NCBI GenBank assembly: GCA_005789375.1
Contig: SXXZ01000382.1
Span: 1 to 23,251, forward strand
Source of the DNA: Verrucomicrobiales bacterium
GTDB lineage: Bacteria; Verrucomicrobiota; Verrucomicrobiae; Limisphaerales; UBA9464
Direction of reading: 5' to 3'
Length of the DNA: 23,251 nucleotides
In this document: positions 6,618 through 14,989 of the stretch, one piece after another
Position numbering within the stretch: the first letter of the stretch is position 1
How the letters are laid out: the number at the start of each line of letters is the position of its first letter
Position numbers and translations under genes: made by a program
The notes under the pieces: model-generated
What the model was told of the DNA's origin: nothing
Seen by the model: only the letters and a program-made list of their open reading frames with translations
Database searches by the model: none

Positions 6618-7397
6618 TTAGTTGAGGAAGGCCGTCAGCGGGCTGGTGGGGCTGGCGTGATCGATGGCTTCACCGAGGCCTAGTTCATAGGCGGTGCGGC
6701 CTGCGGTGACGGCGTCGCGGAAGGCGATGGCCATGCGGGACGGATCGGAGGCCACCGCGATGGCGGTGTTGACGAGCACGGCATCGGCTCCCAGTTCCAT
6801 GGCCTCGGCGGCATGGCTGGGGGCTCCGATGCCTGCGTCCACGATGATGGGCACGGTGGCCTGTTCAATGATGATGCGAATTTGGTCACGGGTCTGGAGC
6901 CCTCGGTGGGATCCGATGGGGGAGCCCAGGGGCATGACGGTGGCCGTGCCGATTTCTTGGAGGCGTTTGGCCAAGACCGGGTCGGCGTTGATGTAGGGAA
7001 GCACGACGAAGCCTTCGGCCACGAGCTGCTTGGCGGCTTCGAAGGTCTCTATGGGGTCCGGCAGCAGGTAGCGGGGGTCGGGGTGGATTTCGAGTTTAAT
7101 CCACTTGGGTAAGCCGGCTGCCGCGGCCAATCGGGCGAGTCGGACCGCTTCCGCTGCGTTCATCGCTCCGCTGGTGTTGGGAAGGATGAGGTAGCGCTTG
7201 GGATCGATGAAATCGAGGATGTTGGCGAAGGGGTCTTTCTGGCCGCTGAGGTCGACGCGGCGCAGGGCGACGGTGACTATTTGTGTTCCGCTGGCCTCTA
7301 ATGCTCCGCGCATGGACTCCGGGGACGGGAACTTTCCGGTTCCGAGAAACAGACGGGAGTCAAAAGAACGACCGGCGATGAGCAGCGGTTTCGACAT
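6618..7397 (-). CDS. thiG: Thiazole synthase ThiG
   Basis: A complete 259-aa ThiG. It starts with the typical [17 protein letters not shown] (about 7-23) of the TIM-barrel enzyme. Further blocks are [20 protein letters not shown] (72-91), KWIKLEI with the imine-forming Lys101, PLGSPIGS and [20 protein letters not shown]. ThiG condenses 1-deoxy-D-xylulose 5-phosphate, dehydroglycine and ThiS-thiocarboxylate sulfur into the thiazole phosphate of thiamine. The sulfur carrier ThiS is absent from this window, but a sufE gene follows after 8 bases. A TATACT -10 element ends 6 bases before the ATG, so the mRNA may be leaderless. No TPP-riboswitch motifs were seen upstream. Confidence 0.95.
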   Translation of the reverse strand: MSKPLLIAGRSFDSRLFLGTGKFPSPESMRGALEASGTQIVTVALRRVDLSGQKDPFANILDFIDPKRYLILPNTSGAMNAAEAVRLARLAAAAGLPKWIKLEIHPDPRYLLPDPIETFEAAKQLVAEGFVVLPYINADPVLAKRLQEIGTATVMPLGSPIGSHRGLQTRDQIRIIIEQATVPIIVDAGIGAPSHAAEAMELGADAVLVNTAIAVASDPSRMAIAFRDAVTAGRTAYELGLGEAIDHASPTSPLTAFLN

Positions 7398-7403
7398 GTG
7401 GAC

Positions 7404-7409
7404 AGTATA
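7404..7409 (-). promoter_or_regulatory. Possible -10 element of thiG (leaderless)
   Basis: TATACT on the minus strand (7409-7404) lies 6 bases before the thiG ATG (7397). A start site at normal distance would fall on or next to the start codon. No -35 at 16-18 bp is convincing (TTTACA lies about 21 bp upstream), so this is tentative. Confidence 0.35.
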
Positions 7410-7569
7410 GTCTCAAAACCGTGGATGCGTTGTAAAGCCGGTGCCCGAAAAGGCGGAGCGTTCTCCTGCTGGCTGATGGCCCGAGTTGGTTCTGGCTTTT
7501 CGTATAAAGGCGCGGAAAGAAGTCAGCAGAGGAGATCCAGGGGTTGGGTTTTTTGGTCGGCGGGGCTCC

Positions 7570-7821
7570 GCGGTGTCAGGCCTCCGCTCGCTGAGTAGGC
7601 TCTGGGAAGGAGGATCAGCTTTCGCGCTTTGCGCGAGGGGTGAGGGTGTTCGCCTCCAAGGCTCGCTCTGGCCCGACACCGCTCCGCTACGGTTTTGGTG
7701 GGCGGGCTCCGCGGTATCAGGCCTCCGCTCGCTGAGTAGGCTCTAGGGAGGATGATCTTTCGCGCTTTGCGCGAGGGGGTTGGTGTGTTCGCCTCCAAGG
7801 CTCGCTCCGGTCCGACACCGC
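7570..7821. repeat. Two tandem ~112-bp palindrome-ended elements
   Basis: Copy 1 (7570-7682, 113 bp) and copy 2 (7711-7821, 111 bp) are near-identical, about 141 bp apart. Each is bounded by 13-bp imperfect inverted repeats: GCGGTGTCAGGCC against GGCCCGACACCGC in copy 1, and a slightly weaker pair in copy 2. Each holds an internal perfect hairpin TCGCGC-TTT-GCGCGA (7622-7636 and 7760-7774). They occupy the 622-bp gene-free stretch between thiG and the flagellar genes (7398-8019). Open frames crossing them are repeat artefacts. The structure resembles REP/BIME or MITE-type elements; no transposase is linked. The rest of the stretch shows nothing recognisable. Confidence 0.75.
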
Positions 7822-8019
7822 TCCGCTCGGGGAGTCAGTTGTAGGGGAAACAGGGGCTCTTGGTGAGATGGACTCCCGGCTCTCTTCCTTATTCTGGATG
7901 CGCCGTGACTCGGTGAGAGTCGTTGAAGGGGCAATGCCGAGGAAGTTTTATTGAGACTGACTGCACCCAGCCAATGATTGGGTCGGCGGTCGGCGTACAA
8001 ATCACCAGGACCCTAGGCC

Positions 8020-8409
8020 CTAGGAGTAGGAGGTCCAGGCCGAGCGCACCACCGGCGCATAGGAGCGAACTTGGCGGAGTTGGCGGCTGGATCGATCCAG
8101 TTCCGCTTCCTCCGCCAAAGCTTGGCATCGGACTTGTGCTAGAGTTTCACCGTTTTGGTTCTCAAGGTCGATCAACGAAGCCACCTCGCGGCGAAGTCGC
8201 TGTTCTACCTCAGACCAACTGCCTCCCGTTGCGGTCAAGTGGTTCCGAGCGGACTGAGTGTACTGAATGATCCGCCCCTGAAGTTCCATCTTGGCCCGCT
8301 GGCAGGAATTCACCTGGGACCAATCGGCACTGCGAATGGCCTCGCCTTCGCGTACAGACCAATCACGCCACTCATCATAGGTCTTGAACAGGTCGTGACA
8401 GGCGCTCAT
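8020..8409 (-). CDS. Small helical protein, candidate FliT/FlgN-type flagellar chaperone
   Basis: 129 aa, rich in charged and helical residues, with no signal peptide or membrane segment. The layout suggests two or three long helices. An acidic N-terminal helix carries a WxxxREGEAIRSADW segment (about 14-30), then comes a basic stretch, then LIDLENQNGETLAQVR (about 79-94), a pattern recalling FlgN/FliT families in which a late helix has a D.EN motif. It follows fliS by 113 bases on the same strand, the usual position for fliT. No family was recognised with certainty. The coding call rests on length, strand, context and the absence of a better frame. Confidence 0.6.
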   Translation of the reverse strand: MSACHDLFKTYDEWRDWSVREGEAIRSADWSQVNSCQRAKMELQGRIIQYTQSARNHLTATGGSWSEVEQRLRREVASLIDLENQNGETLAQVRCQALAEEAELDRSSRQLRQVRSYAPVVRSAWTSYS

Positions 8410-8522
8410 GCGAGTGGCTTGCGGTCAGTTATAGAACGAGAAAATGTCGATTTAGGGGCCGGTGGAGTTGGATCAACCGTCCGGAGATCAAAGGCCCAAG
8501 GCCAACCATTCGGCGGCTGTCA

Positions 8523-8960
8523 TTAGGCGGCCTGAAGTTGGCGATCGGCCTGAAGATCAACGGTGTTGGCCGAGTTGCCGGTCAGCATTTCAGCCCAGGC
8601 TCCGCGGATCACTGAAAGTAAGCGAATGACCAACTCAACGCCGGAGGGGTCTTTCTGTAGGTTGCTCTGGGAGAGTTGCAAATCGTAGTAGTTGTAGAGA
8701 CGCCGCATGGTGTTCGCGAGCTCGCCCCCCTTCTCCATGTTGAGCGACATGTTCAATTCCCGGAGGATCTCCTGAGCCTTGAGGATGTTGTTGTTGATCG
8801 CGAGGTTGGAGTCCAAGGGATCGTCGAGGTCGAAGCCGACCAGTGCTTTGTCGAGGAAGCGCAGGGCTCCATCAAATAGCATTAGGACGAGTTGTCCTGG
8901 CGTCGCGGTCTTCGTAGCGACCTGTCGGTAAGATAACCAGGGGTTAGCGTTGTATCTCAT
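8523..8960 (-). CDS. fliS: Flagellin export chaperone FliS
   Basis: 145 aa, close to the normal 125-135 aa for FliS. The N-terminus NPWLSYRQVATKTATPGQLV (6-25) and LMLFDGALRFLDKAL (26-40) match the FliS helical bundle start. NNILKAQEILRELNMSLNMEKGGELANTMRRLYNYYDLQL fits the central helices. FliS binds the C-terminal disordered tail of flagellin in the cytoplasm, prevents premature polymerisation and delivers it to the export gate. It lies 82 bases downstream of the flgM-like gene and is probably read from the sigma-28 promoter at 9406-9432. No independent promoter or Shine-Dalgarno motif is clear. Confidence 0.93.
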   Translation of the reverse strand: MRYNANPWLSYRQVATKTATPGQLVLMLFDGALRFLDKALVGFDLDDPLDSNLAINNNILKAQEILRELNMSLNMEKGGELANTMRRLYNYYDLQLSQSNLQKDPSGVELVIRLLSVIRGAWAEMLTGNSANTVDLQADRQLQAA

Positions 8961-9042
8961 GGGTGTATGAGTCGGGTGAAAGGTGTAGGAAAATTGTAAC
9001 GACGTTCAGACGAGCTCGATGGGGTGATTGAGGATCAGAGGA

Positions 9043-9339
9043 TCACTGGATGATGGTGTCTTGCTGTCTTGGGGGCATGGCGTCCTGCATCTTGACGGCC
9101 AGCAGGTTCGAAAGCTGTCGGATGGTCTTGGTCGGAGGGTATTCGACATTCGCTGCCAAATCCCTGGCGTAGCGGACTTTTTCAGGGCGGCTGCTGGGCA
9201 GGTTGTCCAGAGCACCTCGAAGGGCGTCGGTTTGGGAGAAGTCCTGCTCATTCAGTGCTGGAGCAGTGGCTTCTCGGCGAGTGGTGTTGCGCTGTACCTT
9301 CGACGTGGAGTCGAGGGTGCCGGTGCGTTGGATGTCCAT
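9043..9339 (-). CDS. Small FlgM-like protein (putative anti-sigma-28 factor)
   Basis: 98 aa, polar and probably disordered in the first half. The second half, SRPEKVRYARDLAANVEYPPTKTIRQLSNLLA in pattern (about 49-80), recalls the FlgM C-terminus (an R.EKV helix, a Y-P/V turn, then an I..LA.LL helix) that wraps sigma-28. Size, position just upstream of fliS and a good sigma-28-type promoter 67 bases from the start all fit FlgM, which is commonly sigma-28-autoregulated. The match is a pattern judgement, not a confirmed family hit; a different small flagellar protein is possible. A weak purine stretch (AAGTGAG) lies before the ATG, more than at most genes here. Confidence 0.6.
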   Translation of the reverse strand: MDIQRTGTLDSTSKVQRNTTRREATAPALNEQDFSQTDALRGALDNLPSSRPEKVRYARDLAANVEYPPTKTIRQLSNLLAVKMQDAMPPRQQDTIIQ

Positions 9340-9405
9340 GGTTTCTCACTTTCTAGGCAGGCGCGGTTAATTCCTGTTATCCCCCAAGAACCAACCACAT
9401 TAGGG

Positions 9406-9432
9406 ACATCGGCCAGTGATTTAAAAACTTGA
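9406..9432 (-). promoter_or_regulatory. Sigma-28 (FliA) type promoter
   Basis: On the minus strand TCAAGTTT (9432-9425) is followed by exactly 11 bases and then GCCGATGT (9413-9406). The FliA consensus is TAAAGTTT-N11-GCCGATAA, so 7 of 8 and 6 of 8 positions match with correct spacing. The expected start would leave a leader of about 60 bases before the flgM-like ATG at 9339. It would serve the flgM-like, fliS and possibly fliT-like genes, the late filament class. Confidence 0.75.
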
Positions 9433-9436
9433 GCAT

Positions 9437-10105
9437 TCATCGCTGAGGCAAGGTCTGCCAGACGGTTTGGGCGGTGTACCGACAGAAGCGGGAGGGTGAG
9501 CGCAGGTCGGCTTGCGGGTCGGCCAACTCTGCGGATCCGGTGTGATGGCTGCGGAAGTAGTCGCGGGCCGATCGGGCGACCTCAGCTTGAGAGGCGTCGA
9601 AGGTTTCATCGACCGACCACAAGGTCCGTCCCTGATCGGCGGTGACCAGGCGTAGCTCCCACCCGATGGCCACCGGAGGGAATGGTCGATAACTCGCAAT
9701 CTGGATGAAAAGCACGCCGTCGGCCGAATGGGCCGATTGGATCCGCGTTAGCAGGTCGGCGGGAAGGGTTTCTCCGGCCGAAAAGGCATCCTTTCCGAAG
9801 CCACGGCGTAGTTCTTCTGGAGTGGCTCTGACGACCTCGAAGCGGTGGAGCTTCCGAAGCTCCTCTTCGAGGATTTGTGCCAGTTGGTTGCGGTGATCGA
9901 GAGTTGCTAGTTCGGGGGTCGAGACAGTCACCGGCAACAGCACAACCCGCTGCAAATCCGCCGGTAGGGACTCGACGGCGCGATACACATTCTTGAGATT
10001 GAAGCGTGCTCCCAGTTCAGGCAGCGATGGTTTGGGGTTCTGGCACCCTCCGAGAAGGAGGCCCAGGGCCAGAAGCCAGAGGCGGCGCGGATTGACGTGT
10101 TTCAT
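9437..10105 (-). CDS. Outer-membrane lipoprotein of FlgO/LpoB/CsgG-like fold
   Basis: 222 aa. A basic N-terminus and hydrophobic stretch (LWLLALGLLLGGC) end in a lipobox with the lipidated cysteine at 21. The mature part has VVLLPVTVSTPE (about 54-65), HRNQLAQILEEELRKLHRFEVV (about 71-92) and a segment SADGVLFIQIASYRP. This is the alternating pattern of FlgO, LpoB and CsgG-type domains, in which a protein pair of strands follows an N-terminal helix. The flagellar context favours a FlgO-like role in anchoring or stabilising the flagellum at the outer membrane; this is inference. The gene begins 15 bases after the stop of the giant glycosyltransferase gene, so the two are likely co-transcribed. 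Confidence 0.72.
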   Translation of the reverse strand: MKHVNPRRLWLLALGLLLGGCQNPKPSLPELGARFNLKNVYRAVESLPADLQRVVLLPVTVSTPELATLDHRNQLAQILEEELRKLHRFEVVRATPEELRRGFGKDAFSAGETLPADLLTRIQSAHSADGVLFIQIASYRPFPPVAIGWELRLVTADQGRTLWSVDETFDASQAEVARSARDYFRSHHTGSAELADPQADLRSPSRFCRYTAQTVWQTLPQR

Positions 10106-10120
10106 GAGAACTGTGGCTGA

Positions 10121-13100
10121 TTACTTTTCTGGGCCGGACTCGGCGACCACCTGAGCAATGAGGCGCGCAGCCGAGGGCAGCGTCTGACGAAGAGTGCCAA
10201 CCCGCTGGTGCAAGGCGTTGACCCAGCCGTCGAGGCCCATTTCCACCGACTGTCTGTATCGCCGGATAAGATCTTGGCTGACGGCTACTTCGCGTTCCGG
10301 CGGCAGGGCCGACTGGGATTCGCCTGCGAACAGGCGGCAGAGGATGAGGCCGGAGGAGTTGGCTGCCTCGTTGGACTGTGACACTTCGCTCCAGAGTGGG
10401 AGGGCCTCGTGAACATGTCCGTTGAGCAAGAGGGTCTCCGCCCGCTGCCGCTGCAAGGTGGGATGGTTGGGCAGGTGCTTGAGGGCCTCCCTGCTCCAGT
10501 CCAGGGCAAACTCCAGGGTGTCGCGTTGGCGGAGCGAGAGGGATCCACCCGCCTCCCAGACCTTGGCCTGCTTAGGGTTCTGCTCGATGCCTGCGTGCAG
10601 TAGGGTAAGGGCTGGAATAATCTGCCCCTCGTCTGCCTGGAAGGCGGCGAACTCTACCCGCGCCGATTCATTGAGAGGGTCGTCTTGAAGGGCTTGTTCA
10701 AAAGCAGTCTTGGCCTCGGCCTTGCGCCCGAGCTTTCGCAAGGAATGAGCGAGGCAGTGGGCCGGGGTTGCACTTCGGATATCCTGATGGATGGGGGTGA
10801 GTGCTGGTTGGTTTCGCAATTTCAGGCATTGTTGCAAGTGGGTGATACAGGGTTCCCAGCGCTGCAGTGCCGAATGAGCCAGACCCAGTATGAAGTGCTG
10901 CGAGGCCGTGCGGGCCTTGGGCGCAACGGCTCGGTCGTGGAAGAGGCTGATGACTTCCTGGTAGAGTTGGAGGGTCAGCAGGTGCGACGCGTACTGGGTG
11001 AGCAATACTTCCCTCAGCTCCGGGGGCGTCTGGGCGTAGGGCTGCTCCAGCATGGCCGTGTAGGCTTGCTGGTAATACCCGAGGCCGTAGTTCTGTCGAC
11101 CAGATCGCCAGAGTTCCAGCCCGAGGTTCATGAGCAGGTTGACGTCGTTGGGGTATTCCTCGTTGGCTTGTTCTAGGAGGCGGAGGTTCCGCTGGATCTT
11201 GTCCCGACTCTTCACGACCTCGGCCTGGTAGCCATGGTGGATGAGTTGTGCGTCGCCAAAGAGGTTTTCCATCGACCACTTCTCACGATTTAGTTCGAGG
11301 CTGGCGTACACCTGTTCATGGATCCGGCTCACGTAGAACTGCTGGGGTGCATTGCGGAACAAACGGGGCACCTGGCTGACGCCGTCGGCTTCGCGACCGA
11401 CGTCTACCATGGGCAGTCGGTAAGCGATGGCGTTGGGTGCCACGATCAGGGCTTTCAGCGCGTCGTGGTGTTCGCGGGATACCTCTTCGTCGGCGTCCAG
11501 GATGAGGATCCAATCACCTCGCGCATGCAGCAGGGCCGCATTGCGGGCCGCGCTGAAGTCGTCATCCCAGGTCCGGAAATGGACCTCGGCCCCGTGGGAT
11601 CGGGCGATTTCGACCGTCCGGTCGGTGGAGCCGGTGTCGACCAGCACGATCTGGTTGGCCAACCCCCGCACCGACTTCAGGCATCCGTCGAGGAAGCGCT
11701 CCTCGTTCTTGGCGATGAGGCACACCGACAGGCGCGGCGGCAGCCCCTCGCGGAAGGGCGGTTCAGCCAGGGCGACCGTCGGCTTGTCAGGGCCGCTCCC
11801 GATGGCGGAGAGGGCTCGTTTGGCCTGCTTCCAGTTCGGGGTCAGGGCCACGGCCTTCTGGGCGCAGCGTCGGGCCAAGGAACGGTGGCCGACCTTGTTG
11901 GCCACCTCACTCAGGAAAATCCATCCCGAGGGATGGAAGGGGCGTTGCTCGATGGCCTCACCGCCAAGGCGCCAGGCGCCGACGAGGTCCTTGTCGCGCA
12001 GTGCGGTGCGTGCCGCCAGCAGGTCGCCGAGCAGGGCGGCCTCGGGCAAGGTGATCGGCTTGCCGGCCGCGGCCTTGGGCCGTTGCGTCGGTTGAGCGGG
12101 TTGGAGCGCCTGGCTCGTCGTCGCGGGCGTGGATGCATTTTTGGCCTCCTCTACGAACCGCCGAAGCATTGTTTCGAGTTCATTCCATTCGAGCTCGCGG
12201 GGGTATTTGCGGGCGGTGGCCAACCCTCCTTGCACGAGTCGCTCGCGTAACGCCCGATCCTCGATGAGTCGCAACGTGGCGTCGGCGATGGCCTGGGGCG
12301 ACTGGATCGGCACCAACAGGCAGTTCTCACCGTCGCGGCAGTATTCCATCGCGCCTGGCGTCGCCGTGCAGACCACCGCGCAACCGGAGGCCATCGCCTC
12401 TTGTGGCGGACGCGGGCAGGAGTCGTAGTGCGAGGCGTAGATCAAGATGTCCGCTGTGCCGAACAGCACGGTTTTCATCTCGTCGGACGGAGCGACATAG
12501 AATTCGCACGGAAAACGCTGGAAGATCTCCGGCGGGCTTCCGGACATGCGGACCGCCGTGAAATTGGGATGTCGCTTCGTCACCACGAGCAGCGCGTCAT
12601 GGATGTCCTGAATGCCTTTGAACAAGAGCGGTTCTGCGGACGAGCCACGCATATCCGGACCCACGATCAGGATGCGCACCCTGGAACCGGGCAAACTGCG
12701 TTGCAGCGGTCGGAAGAGGGTCTGATCTGTGCAGACCGGCAGCAGGCCATCCGGCTTGCGCCCGGTCATGTTCTCCACGGCCCGCGCCAGATTGTGTGAA
12801 TTGGGAACGAAGCGGACCTGCGGCAGGAGATACGATTCGCGGGAGAGCTCCCGCCATCTCCGGTTTTCCGGCGAGTCGGCGAGCGTCGTATCGGCGAAAA
12901 CGAACTGGTCACCCTGAGCGTAGTAGACCTTGACCGCGGCCTTCACCGCCAGCAGCTCGTGGGCGTTCATGAAGTACGTGGAAATCACTACGTCGCTGGG
13001 CGGAACGTGGAGAGCCATCGCCTGACCCGCCGGAACTTGCACCACCCGCATCTTGAAGGTGAACCAATCCGGCTTCGGCGTGTAGGTGACGATGGTCACG

Positions 13101-14902
13101 TCATGGCCGCGGCGCTGCAATTCGTCGGCCTGGCGGAGCAACGTCTGGTTGCCACCGGTGACGCCAAGGATGCTGCTGATGAGATAGGTGACGCGGAGAG
13201 AAGCGAGCGATTGCGCATTGCGGCTTGTCGATTCCGCTTGGGCGGCGGCCTTGCGCAGTACGTCATCGGCCCAGGCGCGTGTCTGGGCATTGTAGAGTCC
13301 CGGATGGTTGGACACGATGGTCGCGATCAATCGTTCTCGCTTCTGGTTCGCATCGCTCAACATGCTCGTGCTGCTCTTGCGGTAACAGGCCAGCGGTTCG
13401 GGAATGCGAAAGCCCTCCCAACCCTGCTCCACGCAGCCAATCCAGAAATCCCAATCTTCGTACCCTTCTCGCATCGCCTCATTGTAACCGCCGACCTGCT
13501 GCCATGCGGCTTTCCGGACCAGACTCATCGCGCACACGATGTTGTCTCGCGAGATGAGCGTCGCGCGGTCGAAATCCGGGAGCGGAAACACAGTGGTCAG
13601 GTCCCCGAAGTGTTGAATGTGCGTGTAGGCGAATCCGACCTTGGGCCGGGTGTCCAACACCGCCTTGGTCTTCTCCAGCATCGTCGGTTGGATGCGGTCG
13701 TCAGCGTCCAGGAGGAAGATGTATTCTCCTTGGGCGGCGCGGATGCCGGCATTGCGGGCGCTGGACAGTCCGCCATTGGCCTTTTCCAGAAGTCGGATAC
13801 GGGCAGGGCGCTTTTGCCTAAGTTGCTCGGCGACAACACTGGTATCGTCCGGGCTGCCGTCATTGACGATGATGAGCTCCCAGTCGGTGAAAGTCTGGTC
13901 CAGCACGCTCTGCACCGATTCGGGCAGATAGTGCGCCTGCTTGTAGCAGGGAATGATGACCGAGACAGCCGGTCCCGCCGGCGGCTGATTGCCTTCGATG
14001 AAGTGGAGCGACACTTCCTGATGGCAACCCGTGGGTATGAAATTGAAGTAGATCGCCACGTCCAAGCGCGCGCCGGCTCGGAACTGCTGGGCAAGCCGCT
14101 CTGGCAAGTGATCCGACTCACCCCCCACCCGATTCTGGCACTCCGTTTGTACCAGGTTGATCGGGTTGCAGAAGGCTCGCGACAGATCGAAGCAGAGCAG
14201 TCGCGGATGACTGGCTTGAAAACGCGGTGCCCGGCTAGCGAATTCACCCTCGAGCGTGTTGGGGTTTCTGAACGGCATTTCGCGCAGCAACTGCAGCACG
14301 TCCGCGGTGCGATACACTGAACTCGATACCTCCAGCGGGTAATTGAAATCGCAGTCCGCCTTCGTCCAGTCGTAGCTGAGGATTTGCGGGGTCACGGTTT
14401 CGAATGACGGCAAGGCCTGCGTCTTGTTGAGCGGATAGCAAAAAGTCGTGTTGCGACCCAGCCGCATGGAGAACCCGACCGCCTGGGGATGGTCTCTCAA
14501 CGCATCGACCATTTCAGTCGCCGTGAAGTTGCGGATGAACATGTTGTCGTCCACCACGAACAAGACCGCTTCGGAAACGCTCAGAAGTTTGAGAAGGTCA
14601 CTGCGAAAATCGTGTTCGGCCACAAACCCCACCGACGGGTATTCCCGAATGAGCGCATCGTAGAGGGGTTGGTATTCCGCCGAGGCGCGATACAAAACCT
14701 TTGTCTGGCAACGATCCGCGTCCTGGCAGCGCGCGAAGAAGGAACGCAGCGTGCCGTCCAGTTGAAGGGGACGGTCTTTGGAGAATACGATTACGGTGAT
14801 TTGCGGAAATGGGGTTCCCCAAGTGACTTCGCGAGTCTGGCTTGCAACATCAGCCTTTGGAGAGTTTTGGCTGGTTGAGTTCTCGGAGATTTTCGATGTC
14901 AT
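10121..14902 (-). CDS. Giant four-module glycosyltransferase with TPR repeats
   Basis: 1593 aa from the ATG at 14902 (an in-frame TTG at 14944 would add 14). Domains in order: (1) a GT-A-like domain, about 36-300, with VDDN at 117-120; (2) a family-2 GT, about 312-525, with VSVIIPCYK, NDGSPDD (347-353), DAD (399-401) and an EDWDFW acceptor-site motif; (3) a family-4-like GT-B domain, about 569-916, with SGCAVVCT (839-846) and a following ATPGAMEY; (4) a short TPR-like linker; (5) a second family-2 GT from 1057 with CLIAKNEE, VDTGSTDRT and LDADEE; (6) TPR-type helices, about 1226-1526. No signal peptide or membrane helix was seen, so it is probably cytosolic. It probably adds several sugars to one acceptor. 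Position among fliD, fliS and the lipoprotein gene suggests flagellin glycosylation, which is inference. Confidence 0.88.
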   Translation of the reverse strand: MTSKISENSTSQNSPKADVASQTREVTWGTPFPQITVIVFSKDRPLQLDGTLRSFFARCQDADRCQTKVLYRASAEYQPLYDALIREYPSVGFVAEHDFRSDLLKLLSVSEAVLFVVDDNMFIRNFTATEMVDALRDHPQAVGFSMRLGRNTTFCYPLNKTQALPSFETVTPQILSYDWTKADCDFNYPLEVSSSVYRTADVLQLLREMPFRNPNTLEGEFASRAPRFQASHPRLLCFDLSRAFCNPINLVQTECQNRVGGESDHLPERLAQQFRAGARLDVAIYFNFIPTGCHQEVSLHFIEGNQPPAGPAVSVIIPCYKQAHYLPESVQSVLDQTFTDWELIIVNDGSPDDTSVVAEQLRQKRPARIRLLEKANGGLSSARNAGIRAAQGEYIFLLDADDRIQPTMLEKTKAVLDTRPKVGFAYTHIQHFGDLTTVFPLPDFDRATLISRDNIVCAMSLVRKAAWQQVGGYNEAMREGYEDWDFWIGCVEQGWEGFRIPEPLACYRKSSTSMLSDANQKRERLIATIVSNHPGLYNAQTRAWADDVLRKAAAQAESTSRNAQSLASLRVTYLISSILGVTGGNQTLLRQADELQRRGHDVTIVTYTPKPDWFTFKMRVVQVPAGQAMALHVPPSDVVISTYFMNAHELLAVKAAVKVYYAQGDQFVFADTTLADSPENRRWRELSRESYLLPQVRFVPNSHNLARAVENMTGRKPDGLLPVCTDQTLFRPLQRSLPGSRVRILIVGPDMRGSSAEPLLFKGIQDIHDALLVVTKRHPNFTAVRMSGSPPEIFQRFPCEFYVAPSDEMKTVLFGTADILIYASHYDSCPRPPQEAMASGCAVVCTATPGAMEYCRDGENCLLVPIQSPQAIADATLRLIEDRALRERLVQGGLATARKYPRELEWNELETMLRRFVEEAKNASTPATTSQALQPAQPTQRPKAAAGKPITLPEAALLGDLLAARTALRDKDLVGAWRLGGEAIEQRPFHPSGWIFLSEVANKVGHRSLARRCAQKAVALTPNWKQAKRALSAIGSGPDKPTVALAEPPFREGLPPRLSVCLIAKNEERFLDGCLKSVRGLANQIVLVDTGSTDRTVEIARSHGAEVHFRTWDDDFSAARNAALLHARGDWILILDADEEVSREHHDALKALIVAPNAIAYRLPMVDVGREADGVSQVPRLFRNAPQQFYVSRIHEQVYASLELNREKWSMENLFGDAQLIHHGYQAEVVKSRDKIQRNLRLLEQANEEYPNDVNLLMNLGLELWRSGRQNYGLGYYQQAYTAMLEQPYAQTPPELREVLLTQYASHLLTLQLYQEVISLFHDRAVAPKARTASQHFILGLAHSALQRWEPCITHLQQCLKLRNQPALTPIHQDIRSATPAHCLAHSLRKLGRKAEAKTAFEQALQDDPLNESARVEFAAFQADEGQIIPALTLLHAGIEQNPKQAKVWEAGGSLSLRQRDTLEFALDWSREALKHLPNHPTLQRQRAETLLLNGHVHEALPLWSEVSQSNEAANSSGLILCRLFAGESQSALPPEREVAVSQDLIRRYRQSVEMGLDGWVNALHQRVGTLRQTLPSAARLIAQVVAESGPEK

Positions 14903-14989
14903 AGAGCGACAATTAATTTCATAGAGGCTATTTTGTGTGCGCAAATATATATTATTAATTTTTCAGCGGTGCTGACTCGATTCATTGTT
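14903..14989 (-). promoter_or_regulatory. AT-rich spacer, possible promoter of the glycosyltransferase gene
   Basis: The 87 bases between the methyltransferase stop and the glycosyltransferase ATG are strikingly AT-rich (runs such as ATATATATTATTAATTTTT) in an otherwise GC-rich window. A separate promoter or UP-like element is plausible, but no clear -35/-10 pair, sigma-28 site or terminator hairpin could be assigned. Confidence 0.3.

Noticed and set aside
7398..7500. Possible TPP riboswitch upstream of thiG
   Set aside because: The CUGAGA and ACCUGA-type core motifs of the THI element are missing on the minus strand, and a -10 element lies 6 bases from the ATG, leaving no leader.
7523..8000. 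Open frames across the gene-free region after thiG
   Set aside because: They consist of the translated tandem repeat (the same peptide appears twice) and have no independent support.
8961..9042. Separate sigma-28 promoter for fliS
   Set aside because: Only a partial CCGAC is present with no TAAAG-like -35 at the right distance; read-through from the flgM-like gene is more likely.
12959..14320. 453-aa open frame on the plus strand
   Set aside because: It is antisense to the well-supported glycosyltransferase modules (DAD and family-4 motifs) and shows no recognisable domain; a shadow of GC-rich coding sequence.
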